The position numbers and the translations under genes are program-made. Shown here one piece after another: positions 25,651 through 36,740 of a stretch of 64,000 nucleotides of DNA. Each line of letters starts with the position of its first letter. The first letter of the stretch is position 1. The notes under the pieces were generated by a model. The model had not been told where the DNA came from, did no database searches, and was given only the letters and a program-made list of their open reading frames with translations. Source of the stretch: Zooshikella harenae (GTDB lineage Bacteria > Pseudomonadota > Gammaproteobacteria > Pseudomonadales > Zooshikellaceae); the NCBI RefSeq assembly GCF_018837975.1, contig NZ_JAGSOY010000013.1, positions 1-64,000 of the forward strand. The letters run 5' to 3'.

Positions 25651-28245
25651 ATGACAAATACGAAAGAATCCAGTCAGACGCTTGATGCCAATCTAGAGCA
25701 AATGGTCGCAGAAGCTGACAGTGGTGCTCGAGTCCCTCAAAATTGGACGGGATCACTACTGTTTTTAGTGCCAATCTGTTGGTCATTATTTCAGCTCTGG
25801 ATTGCATCTCCCATTCCCTATTACTTAGGGTTTGGTGTTTTTGATGCGTCTGAAGCAAGAGCTATTCATTTATGTTTTGCTCTGTTCTTAGCTTTCACTG
25901 CCTACCCGGCATTTAAGCGCTCTCCACGCTTTTATATTCCGTGGACAGACTGGTTATTTGCAATTTTGGGAACTGCCAGTGCGTTTTACCTGGTGCACTT
26001 CAAAGATGAACTTGCGTCACGTGCAGGTGCACCCATAACTGCTGACATAGTTATGGCAGGCATTGGCATGTTACTGCTGCTTGAAGCTACACGTCGTGCA
26101 TTAGGCCCCCCACTGATGGTGGTTGCCAGTGTCTTTTTAGTTTATGTTTTTGCTGGGCCTTACATGCCGGATGTTATCGCCCATAAAGGTGCAAGCTTAA
26201 ATAAAGCACTTTCACACTTCTGGATTACAACAGAAGGTGTTTTTGGGGTCGCACTAGGTGTAGCAACAAACTTCGTCTTTTTGTTTGTACTCTTTGGCGC
26301 CCTACTCGACCGAGCTGGTGCAGGAAATTATTTCATTCAAGTAGCTTTCTCACTATTAGGCCACTTACGTGGAGGCCCTGCTAAAGCAGCTGTCGTTTCT
26401 TCTGGATTAAGCGGTATTATCTCTGGCTCATCCATTGCTAATGTGGTGACAACGGGTACTTTTACGATTCCTCTGATGAAACGGGTTGGCTTTCCAGCCA
26501 GTAAAGCAGGTGCAATTGAGGTAGCAGCATCCACCAATGGTCAGCTTACCCCACCTATCATGGGGGCAGCGGCTTTTCTTATGGTGGAATATGTGGGTAT
26601 TTCCTATATTGAAGTCATCACGCATGCCATCCTACCAGCTGCGATTTCATATGTTGCCTTGTTCTATATTGTGCACCTTGAAGCAATAAAAGCAGGTATG
26701 GAAGGTTTGCCTAGACGCCACCCTTCAAACTTTGTCCGTTCATTGCTCTCATTTACAGGCTCATTTTTGCTGCTATGTATAATGAGTGCTGCAGTTTACT
26801 TTGGCATTGGCTGGGTAAAAGATGTACTGGGTGACTATGCTATTTGGACTGTTGGTACAGCTGTATGTGCTGGCTATATTGCACTTGTCGCCTATTCAGC
26901 AAAATACCCTGAGCTGGCAATAGATGATCCCAATGCACCATTAGTTAGCATGCCTGAAGTCGGTCCCACTGTAAAAAGTGGCCTGTACTTTTTACTCCCT
27001 ATTGTTGTATTAGTCTGGTGTCTTACTGTTGAACGCTTTTCACCTGGCTTGTCTGCATTTTGGGCAACGGTATTTATGATTGTCATTGCAGCAACGCATA
27101 AGCCCCTCAAAGCTGCATTCAGAAAACAAGCTGACTTGCACAAACCATTGGTTGAAGGTTTTCATGACCTTTTCCATGGCACAGCCAATGGTGCACGCAA
27201 CATGATTGGTATTGGTGTAGCCACTGCCGCAGCAGGTATTGTGGTAGGTGCGGTTACCCTAACAGGCATTGGCTTGGTCATGACTGAATTTGTCGAGTTT
27301 ATTTCTGGCGGTAGTATTCTGCTGATCCTGATATTTACTGCGATCATCAGTCTCATTCTTGGCATGGGCTTACCCACAACAGCCAACTATATTGTGGTAT
27401 CAACACTGATGGCACCGGTTATTGTGACACTTGGCGCACAAAATGGGCTTATCGTTCCCCTGATTGCCGTGCACTTATTTGTGTTTTACTTTGGTATTTT
27501 GGCTGATGATACTCCACCCGTGGGATTAGCGGCTTTTGCTGCAGCCGCCATTGCACAAAGTGATCCCATTCGAACAGGTATCCAAGGGTTTATCTACGAT
27601 ATTCGTACAGCCATTTTGCCTTTCATGTTTATCTTTAATACGCAACTATTGCTGATTGGAATTGATAGTCCACTTGAACTCATCATCACGGTAGTTGGCG
27701 CCTTAATGGCAATGTTAATTTTCGCCGCAGCAACCCAAGGATACTGGCTGATAAAATCACGCTGGTATGAAACCTTAGGACTGCTTCTTGTTGCATTCAC
27801 TTTATTCAGACCAGGATTCTGGTGGGACGAGTTCTACCCTCCATTCCTACATACTTCTGCAACCGAAATTACGACTGTTGCAGCAGAACAACCCGAAAAT
27901 AACCAACTACGAATGCGGGTAGCAGGCGAAACCTTTGATGGCGATGTGGTAGAAAAAACAGTTCTGCTGCCTCTCGGTGAAAAGGCTGATGGCGCAAATC
28001 GACTTGCTCATGCGGGTATTGAAGTTGTCACCAATGACAATAAAGTGATTGTCGATAATGTTGAGTTTGATAGCCCTGCAGCTAAAGCAGGCATCGATTT
28101 TGACTGGGAAATCTTATACATAGAGTTACCCAACAACCGACCTGCTAAAGAGTGGATGTACATACCAGCACTACTCTTACTAGCGATTATCTTTGGACTA
28201 CAAAAAAGAAGACGAAGAGTATCACTTACCAAGGTAACTACTTAA
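25651..28245 (+). CDS. Fused TRAP transporter permease (4TM/12TM) with DUF3394 C-terminus
   Basis: 864 aa. The N-terminal 4TM (DctQ-like) and the large 12TM (DctM-like) modules are fused, as usual in TAXI systems. DctM motifs include SSGLSGIISGSSIANVVTTG and STNGQLTPPIMGAAAFLMVE, and later GMGLPTTANYIVVSTLMAPV and ILADDTPPVGLAAFAAAA. The C-terminal 180 residues form the DUF3394 extension: a loop with a PDZ-like stretch (ELPNNRPAKEW) and a final transmembrane helix. The transporter runs on an ion gradient. It is in an operon with the upstream binding protein. Confidence 0.94.
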   Translation: MTNTKESSQTLDANLEQMVAEADSGARVPQNWTGSLLFLVPICWSLFQLWIASPIPYYLGFGVFDASEARAIHLCFALFLAFTAYPAFKRSPRFYIPWTDWLFAILGTASAFYLVHFKDELASRAGAPITADIVMAGIGMLLLLEATRRALGPPLMVVASVFLVYVFAGPYMPDVIAHKGASLNKALSHFWITTEGVFGVALGVATNFVFLFVLFGALLDRAGAGNYFIQVAFSLLGHLRGGPAKAAVVSSGLSGIISGSSIANVVTTGTFTIPLMKRVGFPASKAGAIEVAASTNGQLTPPIMGAAAFLMVEYVGISYIEVITHAILPAAISYVALFYIVHLEAIKAGMEGLPRRHPSNFVRSLLSFTGSFLLLCIMSAAVYFGIGWVKDVLGDYAIWTVGTAVCAGYIALVAYSAKYPELAIDDPNAPLVSMPEVGPTVKSGLYFLLPIVVLVWCLTVERFSPGLSAFWATVFMIVIAATHKPLKAAFRKQADLHKPLVEGFHDLFHGTANGARNMIGIGVATAAAGIVVGAVTLTGIGLVMTEFVEFISGGSILLILIFTAIISLILGMGLPTTANYIVVSTLMAPVIVTLGAQNGLIVPLIAVHLFVFYFGILADDTPPVGLAAFAAAAIAQSDPIRTGIQGFIYDIRTAILPFMFIFNTQLLLIGIDSPLELIITVVGALMAMLIFAAATQGYWLIKSRWYETLGLLLVAFTLFRPGFWWDEFYPPFLHTSATEITTVAAEQPENNQLRMRVAGETFDGDVVEKTVLLPLGEKADGANRLAHAGIEVVTNDNKVIVDNVEFDSPAAKAGIDFDWEILYIELPNNRPAKEWMYIPALLLLAIIFGLQKRRRRVSLTKVTT

Positions 28246-28372
28246 ATAAAATTTAACTACGACTGCCGTTTATCCGAAACCGAATCCGCTGTTCTACGTA
28301 TTGATTATTAACAGCAAGTCACCTACTCTCGAAGAGCGAGATGAATTTCAGGACTAGGGCAAACGGCCCATG

Positions 28373-28421
28373 CCACTGCGGCATTCTCTCAATGGATGAG
28401 ACTGCTTCAGTGGTTTTTTTT
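28373..28421 (+). terminator. Intrinsic terminator of the TRAP operon
   Basis: The outer stem CCACTG / CAGTGG encloses an imperfect inner stem (GCATTCTC / GAGACTGC) and is followed directly by eight T. It lies about 130 bases after the permease stop, so the universal stress gene probably has its own promoter. Confidence 0.8.
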
Positions 28422-28533
28422 TATTACTGAAATGACAACGTCCATAAAAATGATCAGCCATATTTAGACGTAAACCAGATATAATAGAACCAAGTACTCG
28501 GCTTGCACACATTGCTGTTTTATAGGTCGCCCA

Positions 28534-28965
28534 ATGTACCAAAAAATACTGCTCCCTCTTAATATGAATGAAACTGCCCTGGTAAAAAAAGCACTCAAGG
28601 CAGCCATTACTGAAGCTAAAGCTCATAATGCTACCCTTCACCTCTTTAGCTCGATACCTGGTTTTAATATGCCTATGGTATCAAGCTACTTTCCTAAAGA
28701 TGTTATGCTCAAGGCCTTAACTGAACTCAAGCAGAAGTTAAAGGGCTATGCAAAAGCAAACATCCCTGAAGATATTAATGTCACATTTGGCGTTGGCGAG
28801 GGCAGTGCTCATAAACAGATTCTTAAAGAAATTGAAAAGGAGAACATCGACCTCGTTGTAATTTCCAGTCATAGTGGTCGAAAGGTAGGTCAGTTCTTCT
28901 TAGGATCTGTCGCATCCAAAGTTGTTGAGCATGCCAAAACTAACGTAATGGTGATCAAAGAATAA
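28534..28965 (+). CDS. Universal stress protein (UspA family)
   Basis: 143 aa. The start [20 protein letters not shown] and the C-terminal nucleotide-binding pattern [20 protein letters not shown] then [13 protein letters not shown] (G-x9-G-S/T type) show a UspA domain that likely binds ATP. AGG lies close before the ATG. USP genes often follow TRAP operons. DUF3461 follows after 23 bases and is probably co-transcribed. Confidence 0.92.
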   Translation: MYQKILLPLNMNETALVKKALKAAITEAKAHNATLHLFSSIPGFNMPMVSSYFPKDVMLKALTELKQKLKGYAKANIPEDINVTFGVGEGSAHKQILKEIEKENIDLVVISSHSGRKVGQFFLGSVASKVVEHAKTNVMVIKE

Positions 28966-28988
28966 TCATTGTTTTACAAGGTGATGTC

Positions 28989-29366
28989 ATGTACGAACAC
29001 TTAAAAGGAATGGGTATAACCCAGTATGACCGAATTGAAAAATATTCGCTGCGCTCAGAAGCTGATTATGACACGCTAAAAATCTACTATAAAAAAGAGA
29101 GAGGTGCTCTTTTTGCGCGTAGTGAAAAGTTTAAATATCCTCGGCAAAAGAAAACAGTTCTTGTAGATAGTGGTACTCACAAGTATAAGAATGTCACTGA
29201 AATTTCGCCTATTTTACGTCAAGTGGTTGAAGAACTGGACCAAATTACCAACCAGGAAAAGGATATGAAGGATTTAAAAAAGAAAATTCTTGATGACCTT
29301 CGTCACTTGGAAAAAGTAGTTGCCCATAAAATTTCAGAAATCGAAAATGACTTGAACAGACTATAG
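28989..29366 (+). CDS. DUF3461 family protein
   Basis: 125 aa. The family block [20 protein letters not shown] then [20 protein letters not shown] matches DUF3461 of gammaproteobacteria, whose function is unknown. The C-terminal 50 residues form a charged coiled coil ([20 protein letters not shown]). It is cytoplasmic. AAGGTGA precedes the ATG. It forms a two-gene unit with the USP. Confidence 0.85.
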   Translation: MYEHLKGMGITQYDRIEKYSLRSEADYDTLKIYYKKERGALFARSEKFKYPRQKKTVLVDSGTHKYKNVTEISPILRQVVEELDQITNQEKDMKDLKKKILDDLRHLEKVVAHKISEIENDLNRL

Positions 29367-29442
29367 CGCCTTAACGATTGGAATAAACTTAGTTGCTATA
29401 AATGCTGTTCTTGTGTTCACCTACAAAGTGAGTCTATTTATG

Positions 29443-29565
29443 TATACCCATAATAAAGGGTTTTTAGGCACAGCCGTCAAGAAATGAAACCCCAGGAGCT
29501 TATATTCAGTGACTGGGGTGAAGAATGCTGACAACAAAGCCTAAAAATGATTTGTGAAGGGTATA
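29443..29565. repeat. ERIC-like palindromic intergenic element
   Basis: 123 bases, close to the 127-bp ERIC unit. It starts TATACCC and ends GGGTATA. In its centre it carries ACCCCAGGAGCTTATAT and AGTGACTGGGGTGA, the two conserved ERIC core arms (compare CCCCAGGAGCTTACAT and AGTGACTGGGGTGA recalled from the ERIC consensus). Inner arms GTTTTTAGGC / GCCTAAAAA pair as well. It lies between the DUF3461 3' end and the dinB 3' end. No ORF lies in the surrounding gap (29367-29687). Confidence 0.8.
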
Positions 29566-29687
29566 TTGCTTTTGGTATAGCACTTAATAGACTCACTGCT
29601 CCCCCTCTAATCATAACTCTGCTTTTCATAACCAAGGCGCAGTCTTGCCAGCCACAAACTACCAATAGCAAATATCAACATGTATTC

Positions 29688-30776
29688 TTAAAAAAGAACT
29701 AACTGCTCACCACAGTCCATGTGTCGATCTCTAAGTCCAACGCCAATACCAATTAATCGTACCGTTTTACCTTCACCACGCTTAAAAGCATGCTCTGCTA
29801 GTGTTTGAAATGTCGCCAATGACAATTGTGATGAGTCCTGACCAATCCAACGCTCTTCATATGTTGTTTGAGTAAAGTCACTAAACTTAAGTTTAATAAA
29901 GCGCTTATTCATCTCATAGCCTTCATCTAGGCTTCGATCTAACCGTTCACACAGCGCTTCGAATAAGTTAGACATTGACTGTTGTACCGCTGGCAAATCA
30001 GGTAAATCCTGACTAAATGTGTGCTCAACACTCAACGATTTACGTCGACGAAAAGGCTGTACAGGTCGTTGATCCTCCCCCCGAGCTAACAAATAAAGAC
30101 GTTCACCAAAGACACCAAAATATTGTTTTAGCTTTGCGCTGTTTATCTGTTGTAAGTCTTCACACGAAGTAACCCCCAACTGATGCATTTTTTTGGCAGT
30201 AACCTTTCCTACGCCAGGCAACTTGGAAACAGGTAATTTTAAGACAAAATCATTAACTTGTTCTGGGGAAAGGACAAACAAACCATCAGGCTTTTGCCAG
30301 TCACTGGCAATTTTAGCTAAGAACTTATTGGGTGCGACACCTGCTGACACAGTAATATGTTCATTTTCCCACACCTTTTGACGGATAGCCTGCGCCATCA
30401 ATGTTGCACTACCCCTACATTGTGAACTTGATGTCACATCTAAATAGGCTTCGTCGAGCGAGAGTGGTTCGACTTTATCAGTATATTCAAAAAAAATAGT
30501 CCTAAGTTGTTGAGAGACCTGTTGATAAAGTGACATTCTGGGTTTTAGAATGACCAATCCTGGACAGAGTTGCAACGCTTTGGCTGATGCCATGGCTGAG
30601 TGAACGCCAAATTGGCGTGCTTCATAATTACACGTTGCAATGACACCCCGTCGCTCAGGGGAACCACCAACAGCAACTGGACGCCCTGCTAATTTCGGAT
30701 TTTCCCTTATCTCTACTGCCGCAAAAAAACAATCTGCATCTATATGGATTATTTTGCGGTCTTGAGATTCAAGCAT
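29688..30776 (-). CDS. dinB: DNA polymerase IV (Y-family translesion polymerase)
   Basis: 362 aa from the ATG at 30776, chosen for GAGG 9 bases upstream (an upstream in-frame TTG overlaps that site). Catalytic acidic residues lie in IIHIDADCFFAAVEIRENP and LSLDEAYLDVTSS. The steric and finger region is RPVAVGGSPERRGVIATCNY. A little-finger domain follows (FRRRKSLSVEHTFSQDLPDL). The C-terminus ends in LVLF, which could be a beta-clamp binding motif. It performs error-prone synthesis across lesions. No LexA box is obvious in the upstream gap. Confidence 0.95.
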   Translation of the reverse strand: MLESQDRKIIHIDADCFFAAVEIRENPKLAGRPVAVGGSPERRGVIATCNYEARQFGVHSAMASAKALQLCPGLVILKPRMSLYQQVSQQLRTIFFEYTDKVEPLSLDEAYLDVTSSSQCRGSATLMAQAIRQKVWENEHITVSAGVAPNKFLAKIASDWQKPDGLFVLSPEQVNDFVLKLPVSKLPGVGKVTAKKMHQLGVTSCEDLQQINSAKLKQYFGVFGERLYLLARGEDQRPVQPFRRRKSLSVEHTFSQDLPDLPAVQQSMSNLFEALCERLDRSLDEGYEMNKRFIKLKFSDFTQTTYEERWIGQDSSQLSLATFQTLAEHAFKRGEGKTVRLIGIGVGLRDRHMDCGEQLVLF

Positions 30777-31039
30777 AGGTTTCAGCCTCAATAATCAACA
30801 GCATATTTATCACACTAATGTCTACTCAACTCCTTATTAATTTTATTGTATACCTAAAACCAGTGTTTGCAGCCTTCCACTGTCATACCACAGTTAACTT
30901 TAAGCCAATAATCAACACACAAAACACCCTATAAAATCTTCTAAAAAAGGATACATTTATGCGCACTTTTAATACATAATTACCGTGATTTTTTATAAGG
31001 GAAAACCGTGGTCTCAAAATCGCCACACGAGGTCTTGGA

Positions 31040-31717
31040 ATGCAAAAGTACTATAAAATAGTTATCGCCGATGATCACCCTTTATTTCGAACTGCACTTC
31101 GCCAAGCAGTTACTACTGGTGTCAGCAATACCGATCTGATTGAGGCAGAAAGCATTGATAATCTGCAACACATACTCGAACAACAACCTCAGATAGATTT
31201 AATCCTATTAGATTTATTCATGCCTGGTGCTCATGGCTACTCAGGGCTGCTCTTTCTTCGAGGAAACTACTCACATATCCCTATTATTATTGTTTCTGCA
31301 CTAGAAGAACCTCAAGTCATACAACAAACCATCACCTATGGGGCCTCTGGTTTTATACCTAAGTCGTCTTCCTTGAACACCATTTGTACCGCACTTCAAA
31401 CTGTATTGAATGGCAGTATTTGGATTCCCGAGACAATCGACAAGCATCAGCAACTCATGAACGACCCGCACCAAGAAAAGCTAGCTGAACAAATAGCAAC
31501 ACTAACACCTCAACAATATAAAGTGCTCTCAATGTTGACTGAAGGTAAACAAAATAAGCAAATAGCCTTCGAGTTAAAATTATCTGAAGCGACTATAAAA
31601 GCACATGCAACAGCAATTTTCAAAAAATTGGGCGTACGTAATCGTACTCAAGCCGTTATTGCAATCAAGCAATTAAAACTCGAAAATCCAGCATTATTTA
31701 GCATCATGGGAAGTTAA
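31040..31717 (+). CDS. NarL/LuxR-type response regulator
   Basis: 225 aa. The receiver has the acid pocket in VIADDHPLFRTALRQA, the phospho-acceptor Asp in LILLDLFMPGAHGY, and the conserved Lys in GFIPKSSS. The C-terminal LuxR helix-turn-helix reads LTPQQYKVLSMLTEGKQNKQ then IAFELKLSEATIKAHATAIF. It is intact and should be phosphorylated by a sensor kinase. The large hybrid kinase at 32789-35692 is nearby, but on the other strand, so partnership is a guess. GAGG/TTGGA precedes the ATG. Confidence 0.92.
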   Translation: MQKYYKIVIADDHPLFRTALRQAVTTGVSNTDLIEAESIDNLQHILEQQPQIDLILLDLFMPGAHGYSGLLFLRGNYSHIPIIIVSALEEPQVIQQTITYGASGFIPKSSSLNTICTALQTVLNGSIWIPETIDKHQQLMNDPHQEKLAEQIATLTPQQYKVLSMLTEGKQNKQIAFELKLSEATIKAHATAIFKKLGVRNRTQAVIAIKQLKLENPALFSIMGS

Positions 31718-32208
31718 GCCAAGTTTATTGTATAGAGGATTACCCATAATAATCTACAGGGATGCAGATTATTCAGCACCATAAATAAGACACATTGTTT
31801 CTATCTTGATCAGAAGAACAAACATGTTAAATACTTAAGTTTTACAACGACTCATAAAAATAATATACCTAATAGTACCAACCTGACTTTATGCCACAGG
31901 AGTTAAAGCAACTTAATAAATGCTAAGAGCCTTTTTTTCACTTAAAATGGCTCTTGCAAGGACCTCCATATACACTGGAATGCATGCTACAAAATACCGT
32001 ATACGAAACAACTCAACAGTCTATCAATACAACTTTGCTAGCCCTCTGTTTAGTTATCCCTGTGCTAATCTTTTAGAAAGTCGATTGGTATGCCGTAATC
32101 AGTTAATCGTTATCCCTATAGCATACGTTTATTCAAGATTTTAAGTGATGCTGCTTTGCTGAACTATAACGATAACATAAGAAGTACTACTACAAATACC
32201 TGTACCCT
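31718..32208. other. Intergenic region with a hairpin after the response regulator
   Basis: About 490 bases. An 8-bp stem AATAATCT / AGATTATT (31748-31755, 31766-31773) just after the response regulator may end its transcript, although it lacks a T-run. A 74-codon frame at 31920 has no ribosome binding site and is not supported. I see nothing else. Confidence 0.45.
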
Positions 32209-32865
32209 ATGAAGACACTTGAGGCTTTACTTCAATACAACAAGTCGATTAGAGCTATCGGTTACTACGATACGCCTTTCAATCATAATCAAGATAATAA
32301 AGTGAACATTAGTGGCATTGTTTGCTTAAATACACGTTTTGAAGGCATGTTATGGAGTGAAGTTACGTTAAATGGAATGGATGCTACCGAAATACTTGCT
32401 GAACAACTGGTCAACAGCCCGTTTTATCCTCATGTTAATGTCATTTTATTTGATGGCATTAGTATGGCAGGACTCAATATTATTGACTTACCCCTTTTAA
32501 CAAAATGGCTAGCGCGTCCTTGTATCTCCGTCATGCGCGAATTGCCCAATATGAGAGCCATTCAAACCGCCTTAACGCATTTATCAGACACTCACCAACG
32601 TTTTGCGACTATGTGTAAAGCTGGCAATATACACAAAAGTGGTGACTTTTATTTTCATGTACAAGGTACTTCACCTGGTATTGCTGCAGCGACACTTCAT
32701 CGGTTGTCTGAGCAAGGCAATATACCGGAGGTCTTAAGACTTGCTCAACTCATTGGCTCTGCAGTTAAAACTGGACATTCATCGACTACTAAGCATTTGC
32801 AACAGATGCCGTATACGACTGCACTGCTTCCATCGTTTGCTGATGACAGACTTGAAAAGCATTAA
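32209..32865 (+). CDS. DUF99 family protein (endonuclease V-like fold)
   Basis: 218 aa. The family pattern is clear: [80 protein letters not shown] and [14 protein letters not shown]. The end is [23 protein letters not shown]99 proteins are related to endonuclease V; the first acidic block here is YYDTPF. They are commoner in archaea. Activity is unproven. The last 77 bases overlap the convergent hybrid kinase gene. The ribosome binding site is weak. Confidence 0.85.
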   Translation: MKTLEALLQYNKSIRAIGYYDTPFNHNQDNKVNISGIVCLNTRFEGMLWSEVTLNGMDATEILAEQLVNSPFYPHVNVILFDGISMAGLNIIDLPLLTKWLARPCISVMRELPNMRAIQTALTHLSDTHQRFATMCKAGNIHKSGDFYFHVQGTSPGIAAATLHRLSEQGNIPEVLRLAQLIGSAVKTGHSSTTKHLQQMPYTTALLPSFADDRLEKH

Positions 32866-35692
32866 GTAGTGTCGTTAAATTTGGACTTTCCTCTTTAAGT
32901 TGACGCTCAATGCTCTCTGTCAGTCTATATAACCGTTGCGCTGAAATATTTGCAGCGACACCTTTTATACTATGTGCCAACGCCAGTGCTTCATTATAAT
33001 TCTTTTGTTTTACCAAATTCTTCAACTGTGTAGGTGCTATAGAAAAATCTTCTGAAAATAGCTCAAGTAAAGAACAGTACATTGCGCAGTCTCCATCGAG
33101 TCTCGCCATGGCATCATCTATATTGAGTAATGCTAGAGACGGTTGCACTAAACTTCTCAACGCCTTGTTTTCGACTGATACAAGCTGAAGATGTTCTTTT
33201 CTTGGTAAAATATCTTTACGCTCGTTCAAAATCTCCTGGTTTTCCTCATTTAATGTATATTTTGTAGCCTTAATCCCATCAGGATAATGAAGCTCGGAAA
33301 ATGCCTTTTCCCTAGAATCTGTAGTAGTCAACCAATGTAATAAACATCGATATAACACCTCTTTTTGAATAGGTTTGGTCAAATAGTCATTCATCCCCAT
33401 CGCCAAGCTTTTTTCCCGATCACCTTCCATAGCATTGGCAGTCATTGCAATAATAGGCAACGCATCTTTAGAAAAATGGTTCCTAATTTGTTGAGTCGCC
33501 TGGTAACCATCCATTACCGGCATTTGGATATCCATCAGTACAGCATCATAAAATTGCGTCTGCAGTTTTATGAATGCTTCTTCACCATTATCCACTGCAT
33601 CTGTAATAATACCGACATTTCTAAGTAATTTTGAAGCCAATAGCTGGTTAACTTTATTATCCTCAACTAAAAGCACTCTTTTACCAAACAATCCATCATA
33701 GTTTTCTTTATCAGCATGAGGTAACTCTAAAAAATGTTCCAACTGTAAAGCATGGATAAGTGCTTTCAATAAGGCTATAGACGAGAATGGTTTCGGTAAA
33801 CAACTGCAATTTAATGCTGTTTGTTTTTGTCCAATGTATTCAATACGCTCATATACAGACATAATAATGATGGGTTTATTAAATTCCGGTAACCGCTCTT
33901 TTAAAGCATGCAAAAAATCCACCCCATTCATTTCAGGCATTCCCCAGTCAACTAATAAAACATCTATGTCAGTATGCTCATTAGTTAGCCGATCCAAAGC
34001 CGCTAACCCCGACGAGTCGTAATATGAATGCACACCAAAGTGCTTAAGTATATCAATCACAACTTCAGCAAAATTGGGATCATCATCCAGAATAAGTACC
34101 TTACAACCTTTAACCAATCCAACCATGTGATAAAACGCGGTATCACATGGCGACTCAACAAGTTCAAAAGGTAACCGGACAATAAAAGTACTGCCTTTAC
34201 CTAATTGGCTTTTTACCTCTACTTCACCTCCCATTAGCTCTGTTAACTGCTTACAAATCGTAAGCCCTAACCCCGTTCCACCATAATTTCGAGTTGTAGA
34301 GTTATCACCTTGATTAAAAGCTTCAAACAACCGTTGCTGATGTTCTTCACTAATACCAATACCTGTATCCTTTATCTCAAACTGAAGCCACGCAATTTGG
34401 TTGCTGTCTCCTTCAAACTTTAAGCATTTAACAAGAACCAATATTTGTCCATTTTCAGTAAATTTAATCGCATTACTGGTTAAATTAATCAGTATTTGCG
34501 AAAGTCGTAGAGGATCACCACGTAACCATTTATCCAAATGGGTTGCATTATGTACAACCATTTCAATTTTCTTTGACGCAGAAATATCTGAAAACATACC
34601 ACACAAAACATCGAGGCGCTCATTCAAATCAAATGCGACTTGCTCAATATTAAGTTTTCCGGCCTCAATTTTAGAAAAGTCCAAAATATCATTAATCAAC
34701 ATTAATAACGCATCAGAAGCCGTTCTTATTCTTTCCAGATAATCTCGAAGCTTAATATCTGAAGCTAACGGTAGCGCCAACCCTGTAAACCCTATGATGG
34801 CATTCATTGGTGTCCGAATCTCATGGCTCATATTAGCCATAAATTCACTCTTCGCTTGTGCAGCCCGCTTAGCTAGCAGCGTTTGCTTCTGCAACCCCTT
34901 ATTTTTAGAGTAAATAATCGTTATGATCGAAATAAAAATAGCCAAAAAAAACAGCATAAATGTTATAACTTCATGTCGCTGGTTGTTATAAATTTCTTTT
35001 TCATGGTAAGCAATCCTATCCAGAAGCGACTTAAAAGACTTATTCGTCATTAGGCGATCTAAAAAACGATCGGCTGTAACACCATTTTTAGAGATAAAAC
35101 GCGCGTATTGTAAAAAAACAGTGAGTGATCGTTGCCATGCAGTGAATTTTTCTTCCCTCGAAATTGCCTCTAAGAACGCAATCTTTCTATCTATAGCCTG
35201 CTTGATATTCATTTGATGCTCAAGCTGATAAACGAGCATTAATCCTTCAATCTCTGATGCATGAATTGAAAGCTCATAATTTTTTCTTAAATACTGCTGA
35301 TTGAGTTGATGAATTTGCAAGGTAGCATGGGTAAGTTCATCAACCAACGACAAATAAGCAGCAAAATCTTCACTTAATGCCGAAAGTGACGACGATAACT
35401 GTTTAAACTGTAGCCTTGAATCATCTGCAAAATAAAAACTCGCTGGAGCAGCCCGCAAATAACTACGCAACCTTTTGTTAAAATCTTCCAATGATAGGCT
35501 GTATGTGACTTTATGACTAAAATTTGAAGACCGAATTAATACAATTTGTGTAGTCAACTCAGCAATATTACGCTCAAGACCTAGAAGTTCTTCAATTTGT
35601 TTATTATGCCAGTGAGAGCTTTTGTGGCTATAAATATGAAAACCTGTAGCAACCAAAGTTACAATTAACAAGCTTGCGTACAGCAATTTCAT
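32789..35692 (-). CDS. Membrane hybrid histidine kinase (HisKA-HATPase-REC-REC-HPt)
   Basis: 967 aa from the ATG at 35692, with GGAAGG 4 bases upstream (an earlier in-frame ATG at 35704 has no site). A transmembrane helix ([20 protein letters not shown]) is followed by an all-helical periplasmic sensor of about 225 residues, which may be a DAHL-type domain. A second helix follows ([17 protein letters not shown]). HisKA has the phospho-His in [14 protein letters not shown]. The HATPase has [13 protein letters not shown] and [16 protein letters not shown]1 has [17 protein letters not shown]2 has [14 protein letters not shown]. The HPt has its His in [13 protein letters not shown]. It is a complete phosphorelay protein and overlaps DUF99 at the 3' end. 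Confidence 0.93.
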   Translation of the reverse strand: MKLLYASLLIVTLVATGFHIYSHKSSHWHNKQIEELLGLERNIAELTTQIVLIRSSNFSHKVTYSLSLEDFNKRLRSYLRAAPASFYFADDSRLQFKQLSSSLSALSEDFAAYLSLVDELTHATLQIHQLNQQYLRKNYELSIHASEIEGLMLVYQLEHQMNIKQAIDRKIAFLEAISREEKFTAWQRSLTVFLQYARFISKNGVTADRFLDRLMTNKSFKSLLDRIAYHEKEIYNNQRHEVITFMLFFLAIFISIITIIYSKNKGLQKQTLLAKRAAQAKSEFMANMSHEIRTPMNAIIGFTGLALPLASDIKLRDYLERIRTASDALLMLINDILDFSKIEAGKLNIEQVAFDLNERLDVLCGMFSDISASKKIEMVVHNATHLDKWLRGDPLRLSQILINLTSNAIKFTENGQILVLVKCLKFEGDSNQIAWLQFEIKDTGIGISEEHQQRLFEAFNQGDNSTTRNYGGTGLGLTICKQLTELMGGEVEVKSQLGKGSTFIVRLPFELVESPCDTAFYHMVGLVKGCKVLILDDDPNFAEVVIDILKHFGVHSYYDSSGLAALDRLTNEHTDIDVLLVDWGMPEMNGVDFLHALKERLPEFNKPIIIMSVYERIEYIGQKQTALNCSCLPKPFSSIALLKALIHALQLEHFLELPHADKENYDGLFGKRVLLVEDNKVNQLLASKLLRNVGIITDAVDNGEEAFIKLQTQFYDAVLMDIQMPVMDGYQATQQIRNHFSKDALPIIAMTANAMEGDREKSLAMGMNDYLTKPIQKEVLYRCLLHWLTTTDSREKAFSELHYPDGIKATKYTLNEENQEILNERKDILPRKEHLQLVSVENKALRSLVQPSLALLNIDDAMARLDGDCAMYCSLLELFSEDFSIAPTQLKNLVKQKNYNEALALAHSIKGVAANISAQRLYRLTESIERQLKEESPNLTTLLNAFQVCHQQTMEAVQSYTASVANA

Positions 35693-35862
35693 TGTACCTT
35701 CCATGGGACATAACCTATGAGGTCTTTCTCTCTTTCCTTTTTCTTTACCCGAGAGTATAGAAGTCCCCTTGTTCTCTTGCCATCAACCTTAATCGTTCAG
35801 ATTATATTGTGTTCAAAGTTGACATGCTTATATAAGATATAAGACAAAATGAATAAAAAAGG

Positions 35863-35890
35863 TTGACGGTAGTTTTTTTCTACCTATAAT
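35863..35890 (+). promoter_or_regulatory. Sigma-70 promoter of the initiator tRNA cluster
   Basis: The -35 TTGACG (35863-35868) and the -10 TATAAT (35885-35890) are separated by 16 bases. It lies directly upstream of the first tRNA, with transcription expected about 10 bases before its 5' end. This is close to a consensus strong promoter. Confidence 0.88.
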
Positions 35891-35906
35891 ACGCAACTCA
35901 ATTTGG

Positions 35907-35983
<77 letters not shown>

Positions 35984-36050
35984 ACATTAACTATCTGTTT
36001 AACACTTTATAAATAGTGTTTTTTTAGTGCAAGCAGGGTAGTAACTTTGA

Positions 36051-36127
<77 letters not shown>

Positions 36128-36194
36128 ACATTAACTATCTACTTAGTACTTTATAAATAGTGTTTTTTTCGTGTAAACAGGGTAGTAACTTTGA

Positions 36195-36271
<77 letters not shown>

Positions 36272-36740
36272 ACTTTACGTTATAAATCTTCTCACTCTAT
36301 TTTAATCTCCACTAACGTTAAAATAATACTTTTGCACTCTCCATAAGCTATTCAGATTTTTCCTATTTTTTCCAAACTGATTTTAATAGACCTAATAAAG
36401 CTATTGTTAATCAATAGGTTAAATCTATGCTAATGCTTGACTTTTAACACACAACTCCATTGAATCAAGGTTTCTTGATGTGTATCAGCCAGCACTTTAG
36501 CCCTTAACGCTTACTATTGCGCTGGTTAATAACTCACCAAAACTCTGTACTTTACGCTTATTCATAAGTGAATTATTTTTAGGGGCTGTCACATGCATGT
36601 GCTCCATACCTACTTTCTTGCCTTTAGATAGTGGGAAACACCTATAACAAATATGTTGTACACCGACTACCCACCTAAAAATTCTTCACAAGAATTGCCT
36701 GAAGTACCGATATACTGAGACTAAACAACTGGAGTAGCCT
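36272..36740. other. Intergenic region between tRNA cluster and symporter
   Basis: About 470 bases with no supported open frame. I see no strong terminator directly after tRNA copy 3 and no obvious operator. The GGAG of the next gene ends the region. Confidence 0.5.

Noticed and set aside
28354-28641. 95-codon minus-strand frame over the TRAP terminator and USP start
   Set aside because: It runs through an intrinsic terminator and the antisense of a clear USP gene.
30193-30381. Plus-strand frame inside dinB
   Set aside because: Shadow of the DNA polymerase IV gene, without start signals.
31920-32144. 74-codon plus-strand frame before DUF99
   Set aside because: No ribosome binding site and no family pattern.
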